The notes below the pieces were generated by a model. It was not told the DNA's origin, did no database searches, and saw nothing but the letters and a program-made list of their open reading frames with translations. Positions 36,966 to 44,826 of a stretch of 64,000 nt of DNA are shown piece by piece. Within the stretch, counting starts at the first letter, position 1, and each line of letters opens with the position of its first letter. A program made the position numbers and the translations under genes. Source of the stretch: Arthrobacter glacialis (GTDB lineage: Bacteria > Actinomycetota > Actinomycetes > Actinomycetales > Micrococcaceae); contig NZ_PPXC01000002.1 in NCBI RefSeq assembly GCF_002909445.1, positions 124,001-188,000 of the forward strand, read 5' to 3'.

Positions 36966-37958
36966 ATGGACATGGATGCCTTTACAGCCGTGCACCGCCC
37001 GCAATGGGAGCGGTTGAAGTCCCTTGCCCGGAAACGGCGCCTGGACGGGGCAGAGGCCGACGAACTGCTGGAGCTGTACCAAAGCGTGTCCGCCCAGCTG
37101 TCGCTCATCCGCTCGGTCACGGCGGAGAGCGCGTTGTCGGCGCAGTTGTCAGCCATTTTGGCCCAGGCCCGCACACGCTTCACGGGCGCCAAATCCAACA
37201 TTTTTGCGGACACCGCCCAATTCTTTGTGGTGTCCCTGCCCGCAGCGTTCTACCGCCTGCGCTGGCTGACGGTCATCATTGGTGCGGTCTTCGTAGCGAT
37301 TGCTTCCCTGTTTGCCGTGTGGACGGCGGGGAACCCCGGCGTGTTGGCGGCCATGGGCAGTGATGCCCAGCTGCAGCAGCTGGTGAACCACGATTTTGTG
37401 AACTACTACTCGGAGAACCCGGCAGCGTCCTTTGCCGGCGCGGTCTGGACCAACAACGCCTGGATCGCTGCCCAATGCGTGGCCTTCGGCGTCACGGGCA
37501 TCTTCATCCCGTACCAAATCTTCATGAACGCCCAAAACGTGGGCATGACGGCGGGCGTCATGTTCGCCTACGACCGCGGTGACGTCTTTTTCAGCTACAT
37601 CCTCCCGCACGGGCTCATGGAACTGTCCGCCATTTTCATCGCTGCCGCCGCCGGCCTGCGCATCTTCTGGTCCTGGGTCAGCCCGGGCCCGCGCACGCGC
37701 CTGGACTCGCTGGCCAGGGAAGGCCGTTCCCTCGTCACGGTGGCCGTGGGCCTGGTGCTGGTGCTTTTTGTCTCGGGGCTGGTCGAAGCATTTGTCACCC
37801 CGAGCCCGCTGCCCGTCTGGGCCAAGATCAGCATCGGCGCGCTGGTGCTCGCAGCCTACTGGGTCTACACCCTGATCCTGGGCCGCAAGGCGGTGCTGGC
37901 GGGGGAGTACGGTGACCTTTCCGAGGACGACGCCGGAGCCTCCGTCCGCTCAGTCTGA
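36966..37958 (+). CDS. stage II sporulation protein M (SpoIIM)-like membrane protein
   Basis: The product is 330 residues. A soluble head of about 95 residues (WERLKSLARKRRLDGAEADE) precedes five or six membrane segments. These include the SpoIIM-family pattern NNAWIAAQCVAFGVTGIF and YILPHGLMELSAIFIAAAAG. The organism is not expected to form endospores, and this broader family is common in Actinobacteria next to RDD, DUF58 and MoxR genes. Its role is unknown but probably envelope-related. The open frame upstream of 36966 is antisense to the RDD gene and is rejected. Confidence 0.88.
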   Translation: MDMDAFTAVHRPQWERLKSLARKRRLDGAEADELLELYQSVSAQLSLIRSVTAESALSAQLSAILAQARTRFTGAKSNIFADTAQFFVVSLPAAFYRLRWLTVIIGAVFVAIASLFAVWTAGNPGVLAAMGSDAQLQQLVNHDFVNYYSENPAASFAGAVWTNNAWIAAQCVAFGVTGIFIPYQIFMNAQNVGMTAGVMFAYDRGDVFFSYILPHGLMELSAIFIAAAAGLRIFWSWVSPGPRTRLDSLAREGRSLVTVAVGLVLVLFVSGLVEAFVTPSPLPVWAKISIGALVLAAYWVYTLILGRKAVLAGEYGDLSEDDAGASVRSV

Positions 37959-38036
37959 GACTTCCGCTTCGCAACAGACTTGCCGCGTGCCAAATCGCTC
38001 CGTGCCAATTCACGGGCATGGGTGCACTATGGGGGT

Positions 38037-38930
38037 ATGGACCTGCAACGTGGCAACCGGCTGGAAGGACTGCCGCACGCCCTGCCACTTCACGGTCCTA
38101 CCCATGCCGCGGTGCCATCCCCTGTGGGGGGTCGCCATCCGTGGCGGCGTTTTGTTGCCCTGGGAGACTCGTTTACCGAGGGCATTGATGATCCTGAGCC
38201 GAGCAGCGCCCTCGGCTACCGGGGTTGGGCGGATCGAGTGGCCGAGGAGCTCAGTGTTGGGGTGCCCGACTTTGCCTATGCCAATCTGGCGGTTCGGGGG
38301 CAGCTGCTGCATGAAGTGGTGGAAACCCAACTTGGCCCGGCCGTGCGGCTGGGCCCGGATCTGGTCTCCCTTCAGGCCGGCGGAAACGACCTCCTGCACC
38401 GGGGCGCCGATCCGGACAAACTCGCCGGCATCATGGAATCCGCAGTGGAGGTTCTGCGCGGCCAGGGCATTGGCGTGGTGCTCTTTGTGGGCCCCGATTC
38501 GGGCAGGTCAACTGTGCTGGGCCAGTTTCGCACCAAAATGGCCATCTACAACGAGAATTTGCGCAGCATCGCGGACCGGCATGACGCCGTCGTAGCTGAC
38601 TTGTGGGCCATGACGGAGCTGCACGACATTCGCATGTGGAGCAAGGACCGGCTGCATCCCTCCGCCGTCGGCCATCACGCCGTGGCCATCATGGTGCTGG
38701 ACACCTTGAATGTGGAGCATTCACTGCTTCCGCTCTCGCCAAAACCACTCCCGGCGAAGAGCTGGCGGGAAGCCCGGGCAGAGGACATTGTGTGGGCGCG
38801 GGACTACTTGGTGCCCTGGGTGCTGCGTGGCATCAAGCGCCAGTCACCCAGCCTCCACTTTGAACCGAAGCGTCCCCTGGCGGCGCCCCTGTTCGGCAAC
38901 ACCGTCCCGCCCGAGCTAGATCACCGTTGA
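38037..38930 (+). CDS. SGNH/GDSL-type hydrolase
   Basis: The product is 297 residues from ATG 38037 (GGGGG upstream). The nucleophile Ser45 lies in FVALGDSFTEG, the oxyanion Gly in LAVRG, Asn117 in AGGND, and the Asp/His pair in DRLHPSAVGH. No signal peptide is evident, so it is probably a cytoplasmic esterase or lipase-like enzyme. The substrate is unknown. A longer start at 37980 adds a stretch with no homology-like features. Confidence 0.9.
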   Translation: MDLQRGNRLEGLPHALPLHGPTHAAVPSPVGGRHPWRRFVALGDSFTEGIDDPEPSSALGYRGWADRVAEELSVGVPDFAYANLAVRGQLLHEVVETQLGPAVRLGPDLVSLQAGGNDLLHRGADPDKLAGIMESAVEVLRGQGIGVVLFVGPDSGRSTVLGQFRTKMAIYNENLRSIADRHDAVVADLWAMTELHDIRMWSKDRLHPSAVGHHAVAIMVLDTLNVEHSLLPLSPKPLPAKSWREARAEDIVWARDYLVPWVLRGIKRQSPSLHFEPKRPLAAPLFGNTVPPELDHR

Positions 38931-39006
38931 ATATCCGGTGACAGTTTGGCATCGACCCGGGGTGGCAGCCATGGCCCACGTCGGGGTGCCGGTAGTCTTT
39001 CGTCTT

Positions 39007-40137
39007 GTGAGCGAGAATCCAGAGCACCCAGACTCAGTCAAGAGCCCTGCTGTGGGCCAGCCCCCGATACGGAAAATGGCGGACCCGCACAGGGATGCCG
39101 TCGCGGTGGAAAAGGGTGCTGGTTCTGAGCGGGCAGCCGCCCGCCGCCTAGCCAGCACGGGATCTTCCGCCACCAAGATCAAGCTCGAAGCCAGCGCCGC
39201 CGGTGAGGACAGCGAACCCATGCGTCCCGCCAGCAGGTTCCCCCAGCTGCCCAGCGACGAGGAGATCGCCGCTGAACTGGACAACGCCGCTCCTGCCAGT
39301 GACGCCAACGAGCCCGCTCGGGATGACTCCGGCGTGTTCGTTGAGGACAGTCCCACCACCATGATCCAGCTGCGCCCTCCCGCAGAAGAAGTGGCCAAAC
39401 GCCAGGCCGCCCGGGAGAAGGCAGCCAACACCAAACCCGTCCTGACCCGCGTGTTCCAGGTGCTGATTGCCGCCTTGTACCCCATTGTTCTTTTGGTGCT
39501 CTCCATCCGCCTGGTGACCACCTCCGTGTTCCTGTGGATTGAATACCACCGCCCGGGCTTTCCCGCTGATTCCTTTGGTTTCAGCACCGAGGACCGGCTC
39601 ACCTACGGGTCCTACACCGTGGATTACCTGCTCAATTTAGCCCCGCCCAGATACTTGGGCGATTTGGTCACCCCCGACGGTGATCCGCTGTTCCTGGCCC
39701 GGGAGGTCGGCCACATGGCCGACGTCAAGGACGTCATCGTCATGGCGTTCCTGGTGGGGCTGGTCCTGGCCATAGTCATGGTGATCGGCATGATGTACCT
39801 GTCGAAGAAGAGCTTCGGCGGGATCCGCCGGGCCCTGTTCGCCGGTTCCATTGCCACGCTGGCGCTCATTGTGGGGCTGGGAATCTTTGCCGTCACAGGC
39901 TGGGAGAAGTTCTTCACCGAGTTCCACAAGATCTTCTTTGCCGACGGTACATGGACGTTCTACACCAACGACACCCTGATTAGGCTCTTCCCCAGCCAGT
40001 TCTGGACCGATTCCGGGATCTTCATCGGCGCGTTTGTGCTGATTGTGTCCTCCCTGACGCTGGCCTTCACCTGGCCCACCAAGGACCGCCGCCAGGCAAC
40101 GGTCGCGGCACAGCGGCCCGGGCGCCGCACCGCCTAA
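39007..40137 (+). CDS. TIGR01906/DUF1461 family membrane protein
   Basis: The product is 376 residues from GTG 39007, which is 8 bases after TAGTCT and thus probably leaderless; GTG 38938 and ATG 38971 are less likely. A disordered charged N-terminal region (about 1-140) precedes a DUF1461-type domain with four membrane segments (about 149-180, 240-264, 277-297, 340-362). It contains YTVDYLLN and EVGHMADVKDV, typical of the family. The function is unknown. It is convergent with the O-mannosyltransferase gene. Confidence 0.85.
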   Translation: MSENPEHPDSVKSPAVGQPPIRKMADPHRDAVAVEKGAGSERAAARRLASTGSSATKIKLEASAAGEDSEPMRPASRFPQLPSDEEIAAELDNAAPASDANEPARDDSGVFVEDSPTTMIQLRPPAEEVAKRQAAREKAANTKPVLTRVFQVLIAALYPIVLLVLSIRLVTTSVFLWIEYHRPGFPADSFGFSTEDRLTYGSYTVDYLLNLAPPRYLGDLVTPDGDPLFLAREVGHMADVKDVIVMAFLVGLVLAIVMVIGMMYLSKKSFGGIRRALFAGSIATLALIVGLGIFAVTGWEKFFTEFHKIFFADGTWTFYTNDTLIRLFPSQFWTDSGIFIGAFVLIVSSLTLAFTWPTKDRRQATVAAQRPGRRTA

Positions 40138-40160
40138 CGGCATTTCTGCTTAGTGGCTGC

Positions 40161-41897
40161 CTAGATCCAGCTGGGCAGCCACATGTGTTGGCGCCAATAT
40201 TCCTGGGAGATGATTTCCCCGGCCCAGAGCGGGTAGAAATACGCGCTGACGGCCACAACCAAGACCAGGAAGATGCCCACGATCACGGCGCCTTGCTGGC
40301 GGCGCCACGGCGGATCGCCCACCTTGCCCAGGATCAGGCCCAGAACCAGCACAATAGCCAGGATGATGAAGGGCTCGTAGGCGATCGCGTAGAAGAAGAA
40401 GATGGTGCGGGTGGGGTAGAAAATCCACGGCAGGAACCCTGCGGCAAAACCGGCCAGGATGGCGCCGGCACGCCAGTCGCGCTTGGCGATCCAGTAGCCA
40501 ATCAGGAACAAGATGGCCAGCGTCCCGCCCCACCAGATGAGCGGGTTGCCCACACTGGTGATGGCCGCCGTGCACTTCTCCGCGGCACAGCCGCCTTGGC
40601 CTGCCTCGTAGTTCTGGACGTAGAAGGAAGTGGGCCGGCCCATGACCAGCCAGGACCACGCGTTGGATTTGTACGGGTGGTCCGAGCCCAAGCCCGTATG
40701 AAAGTTGTAGGCCGTGGAGTGGTAATGCCACAGCGATCGGAGGGAATCCGGGATCCAGCCCCACGTGCCGGAGGGGTTCTCCGCCCCCCAATTCCTGTCG
40801 TACGCGTCCTTGGACAGGAGCCAGCCGGTCCAGGTGGCCAGGTACGTCACGGCGGCCACCGGAACCATGCTGATGAACGCCACGATCCCGTCCTTCCACA
40901 CGGAACCAAGGACCCAATACTTGATGCCGGCAATGCGGCGGGCGTTCAAGTCCCAGATGACGCTCATCAGGCCAAAAGCGGCCAGGAAGAACAGCCCGGA
41001 CCACTTGGTGCCGATGCACAGGCCCAGTGCAATGCCCGCAGCCAAACGCCACCAGCGGATCCCTAGCCAGGGACCGTACAGCAATTCCTTGGCCGGAACC
41101 CGGCCATCAGCGCCGGCGAGGGCTGCGAGCTTAGCCGCGAGCCGGCGTCGTCCATCATCCCTGTCCATGAGCACTGCGCCAAAGGCCAGCAGGGCAAAGA
41201 ACATGACAAAAATATCCAGCAACGAGGTCCGCGACTGCACAATGGCGTGGCCGTCAACGGCAAACAGGAGCCCGGCGATGGCACCCAGAATGGTGGACTG
41301 GAACATTTTTTGGGCGATCAAGGCGAGCAGGAACACCGAAAGGGTGCCCACCAGCGCCGCCGTAAACCGCCAGCCAAACGTGCTGTCCGATCCAAAGATC
41401 CACATGCCGAAAGCGATCATCCACTTGCCTACCGGCGGGTGAACCACATACTCGGCAGTGCTCTCCAAGCTGGTGAAAATGCCCTGGTTGAAGAGGTCAT
41501 TGGCCTTCTCCGCCCAATTGCGTTCGTAGCCGCTTTGCAAATAGCTGTAGGCGTCCTTGATGTAGTAGGTCTCATCAAAGACCAACGACGGCGGCTGGCC
41601 CAGTCGGATGAACCGCAGCAACCCGCCAATCACGGCGGTCAGGGCCGGTGCCAGCCAAAACCAGAGGCGCACATTGACCGGGGAGGTTGGCCGGCGTGCT
41701 CCGAGAAGCCTGGCCCGCAAACTTGATTGCGTGAACGCCCGTGCCGGATCACGCACCCACCCCTTGGCGGGGTCGGCAACGGAGGCCTTGGCAGGCTCGG
41801 CCGTTGGCCCGCCGTCGCCGGATTTCGGCGCGGGCGGCTCATCGTGGGCAGGGTTGTCCGGGGCCGCCGGGGCGGTATCCATTGCTTGGGATTGCAC
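40161..41897 (-). CDS. pmt: dolichyl-phosphate-mannose-type protein O-mannosyltransferase
   Basis: The product is about 578 residues with a cytoplasmic Pro/Ala-rich head (about 1-75) and roughly 11 membrane segments (GT39, GT-C fold). The catalytic acidic pair is in FDETYY (Asp108, Glu109), and HPPVGKW follows. Such enzymes use polyprenyl-phosphomannose to O-mannosylate exported proteins, as shown for mycobacterial and corynebacterial Pmt. GTG 41897 is chosen because TAGCAT lies 7 bases upstream, although ATG 41882 or 41906 are possible. ManA in the same window supplies the sugar pathway. Confidence 0.93.
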   Translation of the reverse strand: MQSQAMDTAPAAPDNPAHDEPPAPKSGDGGPTAEPAKASVADPAKGWVRDPARAFTQSSLRARLLGARRPTSPVNVRLWFWLAPALTAVIGGLLRFIRLGQPPSLVFDETYYIKDAYSYLQSGYERNWAEKANDLFNQGIFTSLESTAEYVVHPPVGKWMIAFGMWIFGSDSTFGWRFTAALVGTLSVFLLALIAQKMFQSTILGAIAGLLFAVDGHAIVQSRTSLLDIFVMFFALLAFGAVLMDRDDGRRRLAAKLAALAGADGRVPAKELLYGPWLGIRWWRLAAGIALGLCIGTKWSGLFFLAAFGLMSVIWDLNARRIAGIKYWVLGSVWKDGIVAFISMVPVAAVTYLATWTGWLLSKDAYDRNWGAENPSGTWGWIPDSLRSLWHYHSTAYNFHTGLGSDHPYKSNAWSWLVMGRPTSFYVQNYEAGQGGCAAEKCTAAITSVGNPLIWWGGTLAILFLIGYWIAKRDWRAGAILAGFAAGFLPWIFYPTRTIFFFYAIAYEPFIILAIVLVLGLILGKVGDPPWRRQQGAVIVGIFLVLVVAVSAYFYPLWAGEIISQEYWRQHMWLPSWI

Positions 41898-41904
41898 CCT
41901 GCCC

Positions 41905-41946
41905 ATGCTACCCAAGTGGGCCGCTGATGCTGTGGCGCACTACGCT
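41905..41946. promoter_or_regulatory. divergent promoters for pmt and rsmI
   Basis: TAGCAT (minus strand, 41910-41905) is 7 bases from the pmt GTG at 41897. TACGCT (41941-41946) is 6 bases from the rsmI ATG at 41953. Both have the spacing expected of leaderless transcripts. Confidence 0.5.
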
Positions 41947-41952
41947 GGTGTC

Positions 41953-42912
41953 ATGGAAGATGACTTTGGCCAAAACGCCGGCACCGCAGATGAACTTGGC
42001 GCAGATATTGATGATGACGGCGCTCCCTTGGCCGAGGAAGCCCTTGACTCGTCCATGGCGCCTCCTGTTCGTGAGGGTGAGGGCTACATCATTTTGGCTG
42101 CAACGCCCATTGGAAACATGGGCGACGCCTCCGCCCGCCTGATCGCCTGGTTGGGGGCTGCCGACATTGTGGCGGCCGAGGACACCCGCCGCCTGCACCG
42201 CCTGGTCACCAGCCTCAACGTCAAAGTGGGTGGCCAGGTCATCAGCTACCACGAGCACAATGAGGCCACCAAGACTGCCGAACTGTTGACCCAGGTCCAG
42301 AGCGGCAAGGTCCTGCTCATGGTGACCGACGCCGGCATGCCCTCCGTCTCCGACCCCGGCTTCCGCCTGGTGGCCGCAGCCGTTGAGGCCGGCGTGAAGG
42401 TCACGGCCGCGCCGGGTCCCTCAGCCGTGTTGACGGCCTTGGCGTTGTCGGGGCTGCCCACTGACAGGTTCTGCTTTGAGGGCTTCCTGCCGCGCAAATC
42501 CGGTGAACGCGCCAGCCGCCTGCACGATCTTGCCGTCGAAAAGCGCACCATGGTGTTCTTTGAAGCACCGCACCGCCTCGAAGCCATGCTGCGTGCCCTG
42601 CACACTGCGTTTGGCCCCGCCCGGGCCGGCGCCGTGTGCCGCGAGCTGACCAAGACGTACGAAGAAGTTGTCCGCAAACCACTGTCCGGGCTGTTGGAGT
42701 GGGCTGAGACCACTCAGATCCGCGGCGAGATTGCCATTGTGGTGGCCGGTGCCCCGGACAAGGCTACCGGCACCCTCGAGGATCATGTTGCGGCTGTCAA
42801 TGAGCTCATGTCCCAGGGCATGCGCATGAAGGAAGCCGTTGCTGTCATTGCGCACGACGTCCACGTCAGCAAGCGTGAACTGTACAGCGCGGTGCTCGCC
42901 GCCCGCGGCTGA
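41953..42912 (+). CDS. rsmI: 16S rRNA (cytidine1402-2'-O)-methyltransferase
   Basis: RsmI methylates the ribose of C1402 in the 16S decoding centre. The 319-residue product has an acidic N-terminal extension (1-38), and then the SAM-dependent fold: ILAATPIGNMGDASARL, AAEDTRRLHRL, VTDAGMPSVSDPG, and APGPSAVLTALALSGL. The ATG at 41953 is supported by TACGCT 6 bases upstream; ATG 42056, which would remove the extension, is the alternative. It is followed by a family C palindrome (42915). Confidence 0.95.
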   Translation: MEDDFGQNAGTADELGADIDDDGAPLAEEALDSSMAPPVREGEGYIILAATPIGNMGDASARLIAWLGAADIVAAEDTRRLHRLVTSLNVKVGGQVISYHEHNEATKTAELLTQVQSGKVLLMVTDAGMPSVSDPGFRLVAAAVEAGVKVTAAPGPSAVLTALALSGLPTDRFCFEGFLPRKSGERASRLHDLAVEKRTMVFFEAPHRLEAMLRALHTAFGPARAGAVCRELTKTYEEVVRKPLSGLLEWAETTQIRGEIAIVVAGAPDKATGTLEDHVAAVNELMSQGMRMKEAVAVIAHDVHVSKRELYSAVLAARG

Positions 42913-42914
42913 GA

Positions 42915-43000
42915 CTGAACATATGCGTTGAACCCGTGGTGAGTCCTGCGCATAGCAACTTATGCGCTGAACTCACTGCGGGTTTTGCGCATAATTTCAG
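42915..43000. repeat. 86-bp palindrome, family C copy 1 (3' of rsmI)
   Basis: Nested complementary blocks run inward from CTGAA...TTCAG: TATGCG/GCGCATA, AACCCG/CGGGTT, GTGAGT/ACTCAC, then GCGCATA/TATGCGC around a 6-base loop. It begins 3 bases past the rsmI stop. It is the same length and layout as 55978-56063. Confidence 0.88.
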
Positions 43001-43119
43001 GGCTCCCAATCCGGCTTGGACCCGCTGTTGTACAAATGCACAGCGAAGTCGCTGTTGGTAGTGCGTACATGCGTAGACACTTTTATTGGCTGAGAACTAC
43101 CGTGAACTAAAGCACATTG

Positions 43120-43178
43120 GACTGCTGCATGGCCCAGCCGGTTCGGAGTAATTCCGCCCCGGCCATGCGTCAGCAGTC
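43120..43178. repeat. inverted repeat upstream of the SSADH gene
   Basis: GACTGCTG (43120-43127) pairs with CAGCAGTC (43171-43178), and ATGGCC pairs with GGCCAT inside it. It lies 62 bases upstream of the ATG, within the 43011-43239 gap that otherwise contains no gene. It may be a regulator site or a leader hairpin. Confidence 0.55.
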
Positions 43179-43239
43179 ATGCATTAGCACACGATAAATC
43201 GGCCTTCGATAACGTCGTCCAAGCAACTAAGGAGTCATC

Positions 43240-44736
43240 ATGACCGTGACAGCTGCCACCGAACTTACTGAGCGCGAAAGTGCTTTGCTGGCAAGTGTTC
43301 CCACAGGACTGCTGATCAATGGTCAATGGCGCAGTGCAGCCTCGGGGAAGACTTTCAGCGTTGAGGACCCCTCCACCGGAAACGTGCTGCTTGAGATTGC
43401 CGACGCCGGAGCCGAAGACGGTGCCGCAGCCCTGGACGCCGCCGTCGCCGTCCAGGAAGAATGGGCCGCCACGGCACCGCGTGTTCGTGCCGAGATCCTG
43501 CGCCGCGCCTTCGACATGGTCACGGCCCGCGCCGAGGACTTTGCGCTGCTCATGACACTGGAAATGGGCAAGCCGTTGGCTGAAGCCCGTGGCGAAGTGG
43601 CCTACGGTGCGGAATTCCTGCGCTGGTTCTCCGAAGAAGCCGTCCGCTCCTTTGGCCGGTACTCAACCAACCCCGAAGGTACCGCCCAGATCCTGGTGCA
43701 GAAGAAGCCGGTTGGCCCCTGCCTGTTGATCACGCCCTGGAATTTCCCGCTGGCCATGGCAACCCGCAAGATTGCCCCGGCCATCGCGGCAGGCTGCACC
43801 ATGGTGCTCAAGCCGGCAAATCTGACTCCTCTCACCAGCCACTTGTTCGCACAGGTCATGATCGAGGCCGGCCTGCCTGCGGGCGTGCTGAACGTGGTTT
43901 CCACTACCACCGCCGGCCAGGTTACTGGCCCGCTGATCCAGGACACCCGCCTGCGCAAGCTTTCCTTCACCGGCTCCACACCCGTGGGCCGCCGCCTGCT
44001 GGCTGATGCTTCCACCAACGTGCTGCGCACCTCCATGGAACTGGGCGGCAACGCTCCGTTCCTGGTCTTCGAGGATGCTGACATCGAAGCAGCTGTTGAC
44101 GGTGCCATGGCCGCCAAGCTGCGCAACATGGGTGAGGCCTGCACCGCTGCGAACCGTTTCCTGGTGCACGAATCCGTTGCCGACGAATTTGCCACCAAGT
44201 TCGCTGCCAAAATGGGCGCCATGACAACAGGCCGCGGCACCGATCCGGCAACCAAGCTGGGCCCGTTGATCGACGGTAAGAGCCGCGACAAGGTCCACTC
44301 CCTGGTGACCGATGCCCTGGCCGACGGCGCCCGCGCCATCACCGGCGGCGCCCACGCCGAAGGCCCCGGCTACTTCTACCAGCCAACGGTGCTGCAGGGT
44401 GTTGAGCCTGGCTCACGCATCCTCAGCGAGGAAATCTTTGGCCCGGTGGCACCAATCGTCACGTTCAAGAATGAGGACGAAGCCGTGGCCCTGGCCAACG
44501 ACACCGAGTATGGCCTGGTGGCCTACGTCTTCACCAAGGACCACAACCGCGGCCTGCGCATGGCCAATCGCATCGAGACGGGCATGATGGGCCTGAACGC
44601 CGGAGTCATCTCCAACGCGGCTGCCCCCTTTGGTGGCGTGAAGCAGTCCGGCATGGGCCGTGAAGGAAGCATCGAAGGCATCGCCGAGTACCAGTACACC
44701 CAGTACATCGGCTTCCCGAACCCGAACAACGCCTAA
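43240..44736 (+). CDS. gabD: NAD(P)+-dependent succinate-semialdehyde dehydrogenase
   Basis: The product is 498 residues of the aldehyde dehydrogenase superfamily, oxidising succinate semialdehyde to succinate (GABA and related catabolism). The catalytic residues are Glu267 (MELGGNAP) and Cys301 (GEACTAANR). The nucleotide site has PWNFP (166-170), KPANLTP (191-197) and FTGSTPVGR (243-251). The Gly-Glu-Ala-Cys-Thr-Ala context is typical of SSADH rather than betaine-aldehyde enzymes. AAGGAG lies 7 bases before the ATG. No GABA transaminase is adjacent, so the exact substrate is inferred from the subfamily. Confidence 0.88.
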   Translation: MTVTAATELTERESALLASVPTGLLINGQWRSAASGKTFSVEDPSTGNVLLEIADAGAEDGAAALDAAVAVQEEWAATAPRVRAEILRRAFDMVTARAEDFALLMTLEMGKPLAEARGEVAYGAEFLRWFSEEAVRSFGRYSTNPEGTAQILVQKKPVGPCLLITPWNFPLAMATRKIAPAIAAGCTMVLKPANLTPLTSHLFAQVMIEAGLPAGVLNVVSTTTAGQVTGPLIQDTRLRKLSFTGSTPVGRRLLADASTNVLRTSMELGGNAPFLVFEDADIEAAVDGAMAAKLRNMGEACTAANRFLVHESVADEFATKFAAKMGAMTTGRGTDPATKLGPLIDGKSRDKVHSLVTDALADGARAITGGAHAEGPGYFYQPTVLQGVEPGSRILSEEIFGPVAPIVTFKNEDEAVALANDTEYGLVAYVFTKDHNRGLRMANRIETGMMGLNAGVISNAAAPFGGVKQSGMGREGSIEGIAEYQYTQYIGFPNPNNA

Positions 44737-44743
44737 CGTTTTT

Positions 44744-44817
44744 CCAACTGACCCGCAGAAAACGGCGAATATTCACGATTTTGACGTGTTTTTCGGCGTT
44801 TTCTGCGGGTCAGTTGG
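44744..44817. repeat. 74-bp dispersed palindrome, family A copy 2 / bidirectional terminator
   Basis: Two 26-base arms (44744-44769 and 44792-44817; core AACTGACCCGCAGAAAACG) pair with one mismatch. It lies between the convergent gabD and transglutaminase genes, 7 and 9 bases from their stops. It matches the reverse complement of 3053-3122, including the loop word ATTCACGATTTT. Confidence 0.9.
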
Positions 44818-44826
44818 CATGTGAAG

